Source of the DNA: Hymenolepis diminuta | Lineage: Eukaryota; Platyhelminthes; Cestoda; Cyclophyllidea; Hymenolepididae | Direction: 5' to 3' | Assembly (NCBI GenBank): GCA_900708905.1 | Contig: CAADRB010000019.1 | Location: forward strand, 1,833,161-1,897,160 | Length of the DNA stretch: 64,000 bases | Shown: positions 1 to 11,560 of the stretch, piece by piece | How positions within the stretch are numbered: the first letter of the stretch is position 1 | Layout: every line of letters begins with the position of its first letter | Program-made: the position numbers and the translations under genes | The notes under the pieces: model-generated | Databases searched by the model: none | What the model was told of the DNA's origin: nothing | The model's input: only the letters and a program-made list of their open reading frames with translations

Positions 1-914
1 TTCTTGCTATTTAACTTAGATGTCTGCTTTATCTATAGAGAATCACCAAGTGTAGTGGCTTAGGTATTCCAGAAGTCATCGAGGGAGATTATAGAAGCAG
101 TCAGTTAAAGGCTTTATGGAAAAACGACATTGGTGGAGGAAGGTAAAGAAAGATGACTTTTAGACTTGTGACCTGGCCTGTGTAGTGTTGTAACCTGATG
201 TGTGCTGGTTGCCAGAGTATCCACTTACATACTCTGCGACGTCATTCAAATTAACCGATTCACTAGCCAATAATATCTAGATCGACTAGTTGACCAATCA
301 GAGATTATTGGCAACGTAGGAATCTGGTGATTAAGAGGACACGTCAATTAAAACGAACGATAGATAAAGGCCAAAGAAAGTACAATATGAGTCAACATCT
401 GGGTAGGGATTCGATAACAGAATTTCGTTACGCATTAATTAAAATTTATGAATTAGCGTATTTAAGAGTTACGCTTCAAGTTTAAGGTCATGTCAAAAAT
501 ACGACTGGGGTTATAGTCTTCAATAGAATATTTAATAAAAAGAAGAGAAAGGTGAATTGGAGAATTTTAGTCTTGAAATCGTTATTTCTACGCATCTCCG
601 TTTGCGGAAGGAGCCTTAAAATGTCCTTTAGTTATCAGTTCTTGAGATTTTGAGAGCGCTGGGTTGAAACTTATCTTTCAAGGCAAGTGGGTGGAAATTG
701 CAGTAGATGTTGGAGCATTTATTTGCACTTTCTTCATTTCATCCATTTCAAAATTGTTCGAGTGTAGAAAGTGTGTGTCAAAACTTCTCATATTTAAAAG
801 ATTGGGTGGTTGTGCCACTCCCATCTTTAGAGTTACAGACTCGTCAATTGCAATAAGCTGGAGAGATATTTTCTAATGGCTAATATAGCCTAACCTACTA
901 TTTCTTTTACATTT

Positions 915-1675
915 TGACCGTTCTTTCCTTAGATTATCTTGATCCTTATGTTGAAAGACGATGCAAAATATATTTTGTAAAGGTTAAAATAGAAACACAT
1001 TAAATGAAATCCCTTTTATTTCAAATGTTGCCAAGCGCGTTTGACTGACATACAGAAATAACAAACACCTTCCAATTTATTCGATTGCCTTAGGATTTTT
1101 ATTTCTAAGGTTAATTGATTTCTGTCTAATATGAGATGGTATGAAGAAAGAACATAGATATACTTATTATATATCCAAATTGTGATTGATCTAATGATAA
1201 TATCATCATAAATGATGATATTACGGTGTTCCTAGAAATTTTCAACGGAAAAATATAAGAAAAATTTTTTCCACGTTTATTTACTTGTTTCAGTAAATTC
1301 CAGAAAATATTCCTAGATCTAGTAATGTTGTGCAATATGGAGCGATTGAAAAGTAATTTCAAATGACACTGTGAAAAATGGTTGTTTTAATCACGGGATA
1401 ACATTCGATAAAACAGTTCAAGAAAAGTAGATTATGAAGTCACGGTATTAGGCGTCTTACTTTGTTTGCATTCTGAAAGTTTTAATTTCATCACGTTTCA
1501 CATACATGTTGGCCCTTTTGTCCCGATGCTATCTTGATCCTTAGATTGAAATGACGGCTTGAAATGCATATTTTAACTAATGGTGGCCGAAAAAGGAACG
1601 CATTAATTGAATGCTTTTTAATATACGATTCTTTTCTCAAGTGCTGCCAATTGTGGTTTGACTGAGAACACACTT
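915..1675. repeat. Diverged direct repeat pair (about 915-1055 and 1510-1675)
   Basis: Two stretches about 600 bp apart share the same order of short matches. The words ATCTTGATCCTTA and TTGAAA come first, then a GCATATTTT-like or CAAAATATATTTT-like run, then a GTTTGACTGA core near the right end (about 1039 and 1657). The match is imperfect, as expected of an old duplication or two copies of one dispersed repeat. No coding potential is seen in either copy. Identity was judged by eye. Confidence 0.45.
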
Positions 1676-2342
1676 ATTTTATCATTAATATAATATGCCA
1701 ATAACGCTGCACGTTCTTGAATATTTAAACATCTGGAGATCTTTTTTGTGAGCTGCCCTTTAGTCACCTGTGTGTATCTATTTTAGGATTGAAATTACCA
1801 ATTCTTTACCATTTGTGTTATGTGCTCTTTCCCTTAATTGAAACAGAGTTGTTCTATCGCATGTACTCGTCTAATTGGAATACAATCAGTTAAGATATTT
1901 TTTCGTGTCTATCTGCATGACACTTTCCTATTTAAGACCTGCGTGTTCTGTCATGAAAACAACAATTACTGTTCGCTTTTTTCTTTGTAGGTCTTAGAAT
2001 TCGATACCTCAACAATATTATAGCATAGCACTTTGTTTATTTGATTTTAACGCTTTAAAATGTTTTATTTTGCGTATTCTACAAGTATTTTCAAAGAGGA
2101 AGTCTCATTATTTTAGTTACGACGCTATTTAACATGGATAATCTAACATGATGACAGAATAAATTCCATTATTACGCTGTGCCTAAGTTATCGTGGTCCG
2201 TGAAAATTATTCCTCCTTAATTATTTGTATATTCTTTGCACTTTTGTACTTATTGATATATTACCTTGAAATTATTGCAGTTAATTTTATTTGTCTAACT
2301 AATGTGATTTAGTAATCGAAACTAAATTACTAACGAAAGTAT

Positions 2343-2410
2343 GCCGGTGGTTTTGCGATTAATGTACATGTCGGCGAAATTGAAGTCATGAGTTCGACGC
2401 CCATCGGGGA
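2343..2410 (+). repeat. tRNA-like (Pol III A/B-box) element, SINE-like copy 1
   Basis: A degenerate A-box-like stretch (GGTGGTTTTGCGATTAATG, about 2346-2364) is followed about 30 nt later by a good B-box match, GAGTTCGACGCCC at 2390-2402. The spacing suits an internal Pol III promoter, but no full cloverleaf forms, so this is not a functional tRNA. Similar A/B pairs lie near 46999 (+), 53945 (-) and 61082 (-), which suggests a dispersed tRNA-derived SINE family. Confidence 0.4.
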
Positions 2411-5400
2411 ACAGCAAGTGAGTGGAATAACTAATCGCGTTGTTAAGTATGGCTAATAACAAAGGCAGCAGAATTCGGGTTTCTCACCAGTGAGGCTAAA
2501 TTATACCCAAAATGTGTTTTGGAAAACGCCTTTCTAAGTGGACTTGGGCGTTATTACTTGTGAATCTATTGGGTAGTTTAAATTGGTTATTTTGCTTACA
2601 TGGCTTCATATGTCTTTTGTATCCACTACTATTTTTACCTCCAAATACCGGCGGTTTGTTTATCCATCTGAAGCTGTATGAATGAAGTTAAAAAGAACTT
2701 CAATGTGTATTGGGGTCTAGCTGACTAAAAGCACATTTCTGCTGTGTTTATTATCGACCCAGTTATTCCGTTATTGGACATGTAGGGCGTCTTCGCGGAC
2801 AGAAGTGTCTTATTTCTCTCTCCTTCCTCCATGTGATTAGAACTTACTGGTAGATATTAAGCAACTTCCGTCCAGACGTTTTGATGACCTGACCTAACTC
2901 GTCATATGAATAGCAGATAGTCTATTCATTTACTCAATGTGTTCTATCAAGGATAAAATCGGTTAAGATGCATAGATTTCGAAGTTTAATATTTTGTATA
3001 TAATGTGACTTTTCCCCTCAGTTATTGATTTAAATGCATCCTAAATACATTCAAATACTATTATTTAATGCTAATCAGCCATGTTTCGTTAGTTAGTGTT
3101 GTTTTCGGTGCTTAATAAGCCGGAGATTTGGTTATCATCTAATTCTGCAAGAAATGAGCACTATATTTTGTTATGTGCCTTCTTAATCATATTTATACAT
3201 AGCCATATAGAAGATTAGACGGTTTTACCTTGTTATTAAAATATATTGTTAAATGTATTTAATTTCAAAAAATAGACAAGTAGGCACGAGATGTGTGACT
3301 TTCAGTATTACTTTTTATTGATCTATGGCCATAAATGTGTTTCAGTTCTCTCATCTTTCGAAGTGTCCTTAATATCTCCTTTCCGCTCACGTGATTATAA
3401 CTTGTCGATAAGTTTTTGACTTTTTCTCCCAATACATCTTTTGACTTGATCTCGCTTATTGCTTGAATAACAAGTGGTTCACACCATAGTCAATGTGGAA
3501 ATACTTATTAGATGACTCATGGGTATCATAGTCTGGTATATCAGAAAGAAAATTTGGGGATCATAACATTTAACCTTTCTGGCAAAATTTTATCCATTCA
3601 CTTTACTTCCTCGTAATTTAGAATGATGATTAATTTGCCGATACGTTGTGTATCTTTCGTATCTATTTATTTAGAAATCTGATTAGGAATTTATTGAATA
3701 TTAATTATGCTGGCGTTGAGTGTTACACTTTTATACAATGTGCCTTCTTTACCATTACTCTTATCTCCCTCTGCGTTTCCAAAATTATTCTTCAATCACA
3801 TTCTCCATGAAAATACTTCGGTTTTCCGTCCAAGAAGCCGCGGTGATGTCAAATCCTAAACTGCCGTATCTAGACGCTTTTACCAATTTCCATTTTTCTA
3901 TAACTGCCCCGTTTCATTAAAAAGTACATCTGCACTCATAATCTCGCGCTCATCCTTGCCCAAGTGACTCGTATAAACTGTCATTGTGTTTTCACTCGCA
4001 GGCTGTTAATTTTCGTGCAACCTTCTTTTCGTGAATCAATTCTTACTGCGTTCGATACCGATCGAGGGAACACATTTTGAACGTGAATGTTAGCACCTTT
4101 TAAAGCTACACCGCTATCGACGTGGAAGTGAGTAACCACATATATAATTTAGGCTGCACACTGGGATCAGAAAGACCTGTGACCCAAAAGAAGGGTATTT
4201 TATTATTATGATGAAAAATTTCTTACAAAATTTGGATATTCAAAAAGTGCTTTGTTGCTTAGTGCTAGAGATTGTATCTATAAACTCCAGCACAAAAACC
4301 TAATTATCAATAATCCAGTAAATGAGGCCTCGGCGAAGCCTGTGAATATCGCTCAGGGCCCATGAAACTATTCGGTTCGAGGCCCTATTTGTTTAATAAT
4401 AATCATATCTACATCTAGAAGATTACGCAAAATATGTTCTGCCCAGTCAGTAATCGAAATTGTTATGATCTGCTCTTCCTGTCTGTAAGATACCGACTTA
4501 GATTTCCTAAGAAATTACATCATTTACAAACACAACCTGACGATGTAAATAGGTCAATTTATTGTCCGTCATTTATAACCGTGATGGAAATAGATTCGTT
4601 CGAATAGAGGGGAATTAAAAGGTGGAAAATAAGGAATCTTACATAAATGAGTTATTTTTAGAGAAATATAATTTTTTTCAAGCAGAAATGGAATTAAGCG
4701 GGTCATGAGAATCTAAAATCCAAATGTACATCTTTCACGCCATTATTTCCAAAAGAAGCGTACTTAGGCGAAAACAACGCATTGGTGCAGAGATGTGTTC
4801 TCAAATGCATCTTTATGATGAGCCAACAACGTTTGATGAGTAGCCGTTGTCGTCGTCGCAGTTTCTAATGCACTTTTGGCAATAAATGCAGCAACATTTT
4901 TCATTGAGTGTGACGAGATTATTATCTTACAGTTGACGTTCCATCTATCAAATGCCATTTCAGTAATAATCATCTATTTGGTTATATTATATAAGTAGAA
5001 TCTAGATTTTTCGGTTCTATTTCTTTCTTATTTAAGTTTGATTATTTTCAAACATTCTATAGTTTATAATTGTATTCAGTCCATTTAAGTCCATTTATTT
5101 ATTTGTTATCCTCACTGTCACTTAGATGTTTCCAATTTTAAGCAAGGTTTGATTTTCTTTTATTCTGAGTGAGGAATGCATGCAGATTCATAGTAAAACT
5201 AACCGAATAGTTTTAAGATTTTTAATCCTCCTTTTCTGGTGTGTATAGAGTGTAATTGAATATATTCTGTTTTATAACTAGATTCTATCGATTTGACCAG
5301 TTAGAATTATTCTTTGTAATTATTATTCCCATAATCTTATGAATAAGATGCAATTGATTTTTTTAAATTAAAGTATTCTTTCACTAGGATTGGAATTTTT

Positions 5401-6723
5401 GTGATGCTATAGATTTCATGAATTAGGTTCAAAAATGCTTACTGTTCTTTCTTTGAATCTTGATTCATTAAATATGTATTACAATGAACATACCATTAGT
5501 CATTGACCTGATGTATCATTCATCCTATTTACAGTGGTATCTCGAAATGATATGACTTATATCCTGTTTTAAATCCAGAAGACAATACGTCGTAGAAAAT
5601 CCCTGCTGTTTATGTCAGTTAAAGCTATCCACCTCTCTCCCCCATGCAAAAATATAACAGTTCTACCTGCACCTAAATTGAATAGACGCACCCAGTTACT
5701 GTCAGCTTTTTGATTTTGGGGGTTCAATGAGACTGTTAATTTAATGGGATGGGGTTAGTACTCTAATACTGGGAGCCTTATAGAAACAGTAAAAAGCTCC
5801 AATCTTTTGTCGCGAAACCGGTCGTTAGGACTACATTTTCTATCATTTGTCCTCTAATCGCATTCATTCTAATCCAAAGATAGTCGGAATCGTTATTTTA
5901 TATAAATTAGAAAGTGTCAAAATTTATACCTTTTATTATCGTTTAGCAGGTGCAGTCTCCTAATATTTCCTTTTCACACTAATAAGAAAAAGTGCTTATA
6001 ATAGTTTGAAAATTTTAACCCGAGAGATTATTATAAAATTATGCTTGAAATTTGAATCTTTGAAATGTGCTTTTGCATATTCTTGATGTTTTGTATTAAG
6101 TGAAAGAATTAATAGGACATTCAAACTATTATGCACATGGGTCATTTTTAATCAGATGTTAGACTAATATAAAAGTACTGGTTAAAAAACCGTACGACCA
6201 GTATGTGGTTTATAATGGTTTATCGAAAAATATTATTGTTTATTATTTTTAGAGCCTACGACCTGACAGAATATGATTCGGCGCCACCTATCCCACTCTT
6301 GTTCGATTAGCGAACCGATTGTTTTCGTTCAGTGATGAACTTTTCCCAATTTCGAACTGCATTTCTTTTTTGTATTTATTATCATACTTAGGTGCAATCT
6401 TTATCAATTCACTTAAAATTTTCATATATGAAATTTGGTTATTTATTTTCTTGTTTTTAAATCCGATGCTGGTTTCATATTCATCAAAAATAAAACTATA
6501 TCTTCCGAATCATATCAGTGTTTATCAGCTTGATTAAATATCTTTAATCTTTAAACCCATTTAAGTACAGTAATGGTGAATGTAGAGGAACATAAATGAT
6601 TGCAGAATGCGAAATACTAAAATTAACCATGTATATATTGAGTCCTCTTAAGATGCAAATAATTTATAATTTTCTTAAGCCTATCATCAAGAAATATCCA
6701 CTGTAAAAGTATTCTAATTTATA

Positions 6724-6909
6724 TTGGTGAGCATCCCTTATTGGAACTCAGCGCAATTGAATCGTTTGCTAAATACCTACACGAAGCAATTTCCTGGGCA
6801 TCCTGGAGGATTTGAATGGGCTACTTTATGCCGAATCTCACGTTCTATCAGATGGACAAAGCCATCTGATTATCACCAGCTTAACTTAATAAAAGAAAAT
6901 ACCATTTAA
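6724..6909 (+). pseudogene. Orphan SANT/Myb-like coding fragment
   Basis: A 61-codon open frame ends at a TAA at 6907-6909 and has no ATG start; a possible splice acceptor (TTGGTGAG) lies at its left edge. It contains the segment KQFPGHPGGFEWATLCRISR after a Trp and a Leu-rich helix. This resembles the first SANT domain of DNAJC1-type proteins, which carries a KFPGGTP-x-RWEKIA motif. No J domain or other exon was found nearby. It may be a last exon whose partners were missed, or a decayed gene fragment. The assignment rests on motif resemblance only. Confidence 0.3.
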
Positions 6910-7362
6910 TGGGTGTGTTCCTTTAATTGTTCAAAAATAATACGAAAAGTACATAATTTTAAGAGCAATTCAATTTATCTTTAGGAGTGGACAAGATGCG
7001 GAGCTCCAATAAAACCTAAAGATGTCGATTAGTGCATCTTTGATAATTTAATGTCTGCTTCTCTCATGCTGACTTAATACGTCGCAAGGGTAAATGGCGT
7101 CCATTCATAAGGTCATATTCGCATTTATAATTCTCAATAATGCCTATTTTCATCCAATATATACAAAGATTTTTCAAAGGAAATCCCAAGAGGCAGACTA
7201 ATACCGAAGAATTCGTAAAACGTATCCACCTCTCATAACGGAAGGGCATTCAATACTCTTAACCATCGAACAGAGACCGCCTGGGTGGCACTTGATGAAC
7301 ACAATAGAACCACTTTAGAGCCAAACGTTTAAAGGTCCCAACATAATTAAACTTAGATATAT

Positions 7363-7598
7363 CCCACTAATGCAATTTCAGCTAATAATCCCAAAATATC
7401 CACAAAAATAACATTAGGGAAGAGAAGTCACACGTCGGTTGCCTCAGAATGACTGTTCAATGTACAAGGTAATTTATTAATTCGAAAGAACAATTTCATA
7501 ATCAAACGTTATTTTCACTATAAAGTAGAGGAAAACATAAAATAAATATTAATATCTTCAAAGAAAAATTAATAATTTGCATACTCTCATTTCTCCAC
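7363..7598 (-). repeat. Putative 3' LTR of the gypsy-like element
   Basis: It matches the copy at 9212-9463 in the same orientation. Shared words include AATCCCAAAATATCCA, AATTAAACGTTATTT-like, ATAAAATAAAT and TTAATAATTTG. The integrase C-terminal remnant lies next to it on the inner side, as expected of a 3' LTR. Ends were judged from where the similarity stops. Confidence 0.6.
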
Positions 7599-9211
7599 TT
7601 CCCCTTTCTAAGCTGCTCCTTCCTCGCCTTATTCCAACTCCGGGTTCTTCTGAAATCTTCTGCGCTTTCGACGAGCCCTTTTTGAGCGGCGTATCTGATG
7701 TTCTTGAGTTCTTTATCGGGCCTTGTTCGGTTTACTCGCTGGAAGTTTGAAGGTGTCCAAGAGGATGCTGGCTTTGATTTAATTCCTACAACACGCGGCC
7801 TCAATTGATCTATATGCCTGACCTAAACAACATCACTTTCGTGGATTTAATAGATAACCTTTCCCCGTCGTTTGACCACAGTTTCAGCTGTCCAGATGTG
7901 ATCGATTCGAAAATCACGAACAACCACGAGATTACCGACCGTGAACACACCTCTTTTATGACTTTTTGCTGATTCATCTGTCCTGTTCTTCGGTATCATA
8001 GCATGGTTGATGGTTCGAACTGGTCTCCCCATTAATAGTCCTGCGGGCATTTTACCACCTAACATCGGTTAACCTTTTCATTCGATTTATACCTAGATTA
8101 CTAGAGTGAAATTGTTGAAGAACTCTGCTTGAATGCAGCCGGTATAACAACTCTCGTTGAACATTAAACAGGAGTCGACAATAGATAATGCTTTACGACG
8201 TTGGGATAGATGCAACAAGTCCCCTTTTATTCTTGAGGATGGCCATTTCGTTTAAACAAATTTCATAGCTTTTCGAATGACTGAGTCTTCTGCTGAGGCC
8301 TGCTTTATTTCCACAGTCATGACAGAAAGATTTCGGATAGAATACAGTATACACCATTTTCCAGAGATATCCATAGACGTAGACTGAGTGTGAAAACAGA
8401 AGGAAATCGTTTGATTATCTCCTGTTCACCTTCAGTCGTCCCAATATCGGATTCACATCTTATGCCTGTTTTATTAACAGGTTCACTGGAATTCTTCTTG
8501 TTATTTTTATCCCGCTTTCTGACCTTCTTTGAGCTCCTTTTCGATTCTCACACCTGAGTCACGGATGATTTTTCTGCAAGGAAGTGGGTGATTTGCTTCA
8601 ATAACTTCAATTCTTCCAACCAATCGAAACCCAGTAAAGTAAATTGAAAGCCTAATCGTTCAAAATTTTCACATTTCTGAGTAACATAAAAAACGCAATC
8701 TTCATCAGGCCTCTTGGTCAATGTTAGACATTTGAAGGACATCCGACAAAATTTTTCGCCGGGCAGTTGGCAGAGGATGGATACTGCTTGCTGGAGTCCG
8801 AGATTACCCGGTCCCTTGGACGAATATAGCTTTTCAGCCTCATGTGTTCCCGGTCCTCAATCATAGAAAAATAAGTCAAATTCTTTTCTCCTCAGGGATG
8901 TAAGGCAGGTCTTTTCTGGACATATCCTTACATTTATGAAACCAATTACTAAAGGAGAGACCCTCTTTCCAGATTACGGTTAAATTCGTTGATCTGTAAA
9001 ACAAGATTGTCAAGGTAAAATTTCGAGATAAAACTTTCTGGCTGTCTAGAATTCAGGTTCGGATACCTTGCAAACTGTTCTATTAATTTCAAGAAATTTT
9101 TTCCGTTGATGGTGAACAATACTTTTCCAACGTTCCATTAGATTAGTGAAAATTTTACAGCTGCTTTTCTACGATTTGTTAGAGCACATTTTCACTTTCA
9201 AAACCACGTCA

Positions 9212-9463
9212 CCCAATTAATGGAATTACACCTAAAAATCCCAAAATATCCATAAAAGCAGCAACAGAGAGGAAAAGAGCCTTTAGAGCTTTAATTAACG
9301 ATATTCAATTGCTTCAGAAAATGACTTAGTGAACAAGATAGTTCTGTAAAACAATTTCCTAATTAAACGTTATTTCAATATAAAAGCAGAGAATATATAA
9401 AATAAATTTTAATATCATAAGGGAAAGAAAATTTAATAATTTGTACACTTTCATTTTTTTCTT
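9212..9463 (-). repeat. Putative 5' LTR of the gypsy-like element
   Basis: This is the partner of 7363-7598, with many point differences and small indels that point to an old insertion. The Gag-like remnant lies on its inner side. No primer-binding site could be recognised. Confidence 0.6.
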
Positions 9464-10371
9464 CCTGACATCCCAATCAAATTAATTATTTTCCAAAAGG
9501 GAACAACAGTCTTTCCCATATAAGAAGATTTAAAATCTTGTGGAGAGCTAAATGCGTGCTGAACCCCATAATTTATGAGAGGGGAGAAAAGAGGGATGAT
9601 AAAAATTAGGAATTATGGAATGCAGAGAATTAATAGCAGTGCATAATGATGGGAAATGGGATCATAACATACAGGACGGATTAAAGCAAAATTCGCGTCT
9701 TTTGTAATTCTGATGGACAACCAACGAAAAGTGATTATCCGACATTAATGATAGGACATATGAGTCAACATGTTTGGCGACTGAGAATGTTCCAACATTA
9801 TATATGTGATCATTTAGGGAATTATTTCACTCATGCAGAACTAAGATTAAGCCTAAAATTTATTGAGGCAACTGGAGAAATATTCCAATGTAATTAAGTT
9901 GTAATACAATTAGCTATCGAATATCGGATACTTTTACGCCATTACTCATCACCATTTTTCTGCAATATTCGTTAATGAAGTTATTATCGCTCTAAAACGA
10001 AGTAGATTAAGAGATAACATACTGATAATAATTGGAATATGGGAGATTGAGCAGTAGTCAGAATTTTAGTAAGATAAAATAAAGTATGTGAATAAATTAG
10101 ACGCATAATTTTGTTTTTAATCTTAGTGCCTAAATAAAGTAAACATTCTGGAAGTCGAATTTATGACATTACTATTATCACCTTTGCTCTTTTTCATATA
10201 GCAAAATATTAATTAATAAAAAATATTAAACTACTTAAAATATTTTTAGTAGAACACATTAAAGGATTTTGAAATTAAGGATATGTATTTTTCTATTCTT
10301 GTTCATTGAATTTACTTTGTTTTAATCTTCTAAGGGGCGCCTCCACTTATCTCTACAGTGTACTGTTTAGC

Positions 10372-10879
10372 ATGGTCGCCGCTAACAAGTTAGTTAAGAA
10401 GCCCGCTCCGAAAGGACCAACAAAGAAGCAGCCTCTGAGGTTCACCATTGAGTGCTCTGCTGAGGTTGTCGAAAAGGATATTATTGATTTCGTCTTCTTT
10501 GTAAGTTTATTTGTGGCACTTGCAGCTTCTGACTGCAGATTAGGGCCACCTTCCCTAATCATGTGCTATTGACCTCTTTATAGGAAAAATACTTGAGGGA
10601 ACATATCAAGGTTAATGGAAAAGTAAAAAATCTGGGCAAGGACGTTCACGTTGAGCGTGACAAGACCATCATCCATGTCACTTCATCGATTCCTTTCTCA
10701 AAGAGGTTTGTTACTTTTGTACAAGTTTAATATCTTTTAGGTATCTCAAGTACCTCACTAAGAGGTTTTTAAAGCTCCATAACCTTCGTGATTACCTTCA
10801 CGTCATCTCAACTAGTAAGACGGCTTACCAACTCAAGTTTTTCAACTTCGATACTGAGGAGACTGATGATGAGGAATGA
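10372..10879 (+). CDS. RPL22: 60S ribosomal protein eL22
   Basis: Structural protein of the large cytosolic ribosomal subunit. There are three exons: 10372-10500, 10584-10705 and 10741-10879, joined in phases 0 and 2, giving 129 aa (human eL22 has 128). The basic N-terminus ([16 protein letters not shown]) leads into the conserved core: FTIECS, then [20 protein letters not shown], then [20 protein letters not shown], and an acidic end, DTEETDDEE. Introns are 83 and 35 nt, both GT-AG. The ATG is the first codon of the conserved lysine-rich start. A pyrimidine-AG (CTCTACAG, ending at 10358) lies 13 nt upstream and could be a trans-splice acceptor or a plain 5' UTR. AATAAA lies at 10887, just past the stop. 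The next gene, the LIM gene, converges on it from the other strand. Confidence 0.95.
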
Positions 10880-10886
10880 GTGTGTG

Positions 10887-10892
10887 AATAAA
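10887..10892 (+). terminator. AATAAA polyadenylation signal of eL22
   Basis: A canonical AATAAA hexamer lies 8 nt after the eL22 stop codon, implying a very short 3' UTR. Confidence 0.7.
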
Positions 10893-11560
10893 TGATTTTG
10901 GACATAGTGAAAGTGTTTTCTATTATGTCTGTGATGATAAAGACTTCCATCTCGTTTATGATTAACAGTATTGATACATGGTGTATTTAACCATTTGGAG
11001 ATATCGGACTTTTAGGTATAGTAGGGTTAATAAGCATCAATCAGTGGGCGTAGATTTCTGGACGCGATGGTTCTTAGCCGTTTAATTCGTCTTGCATGTC
11101 TTTTGATTGTAATCACTGAGGTTTCGCAACTTGGATTTAGTCAAGTTGCTACTGAATCATCCGTCTATCAGTTAAAGCTCTCTAAAACAGTTCCCAGCTG
11201 ATAATCCTTTGCATGGCGGGCGGATATTGAGTGCTAAATGCGTGCGCCGATTTTTGTCAATGTTGGTGTCCAGCTTATTTTTATTCATGCACTACTTGAA
11301 TTTTGCACTTTCACAATAAGTGATTTGAAGCTACTGATATCTGGTAGTTTTGGAGTAGCGCCTATTGGTATTTATAAACATTGAAGTCTGTAAAACAGTA
11401 ACTTAGATCCGTTATTGTCCCCCAGCTGCTGCCACACGGTGGCGTTAGAACGGTGTGTATTCGTACGAATAGTTTATTTATCACAAAAGCTCCCTCAAGA
11501 CTGTATTTCGGTGGTATCACTAATCCGGTTTAAATTTAGTGTCTTCGCATCTACTTCAGT

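Larger units (their letters stand above)
1..6720. other. Gene-free AT-rich stretch
   Basis: No open frame here has convincing protein-like composition or splice signals. Open frames of 60-72 codons (for example near 664-876 and 3720-3920) mostly lack a proper ATG and read as low-complexity translated AT-rich DNA. The recognisable items are the diverged repeat at 915-1675, the tRNA-like element near 2343 and a short GC-rich hairpin (AGGGCC...GGCCCT) at about 4354-4386. Confidence 0.6.
7363..9463 (-). mobile_element. Degenerate Ty3/gypsy-like LTR retrotransposon
   Basis: The element lies on the minus strand, flanked by two diverged direct repeats of about 240 bp (7363-7598 and 9212-9463). In element order it shows a Gag-like piece at about 8742-8548 (LTKRPDEDC...CENFERL), an integrase H2C2 zinc-finger remnant at about 8160-8080 (LQQFHSS...GINRMKRL), and an integrase C-terminal part at 8065-7847 (RTINHAMIPKNRTD, then WTAETVVKRRGKVIY). 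A tail reading KPASSWTPSNFQ runs to about 7600. Frames are broken by stops and shifts, and protease, reverse transcriptase and RNase H appear deleted. This is a non-autonomous fossil. The family call rests on motif order and the LTR pair. Confidence 0.65.

Noticed and set aside
4354..4386. GC-rich hairpin with CGGTTCGAGGCC, a B-box-like word
   Set aside because: No A box lies at the right distance and no cloverleaf forms; a 6-bp stem is not enough for an RNA gene.
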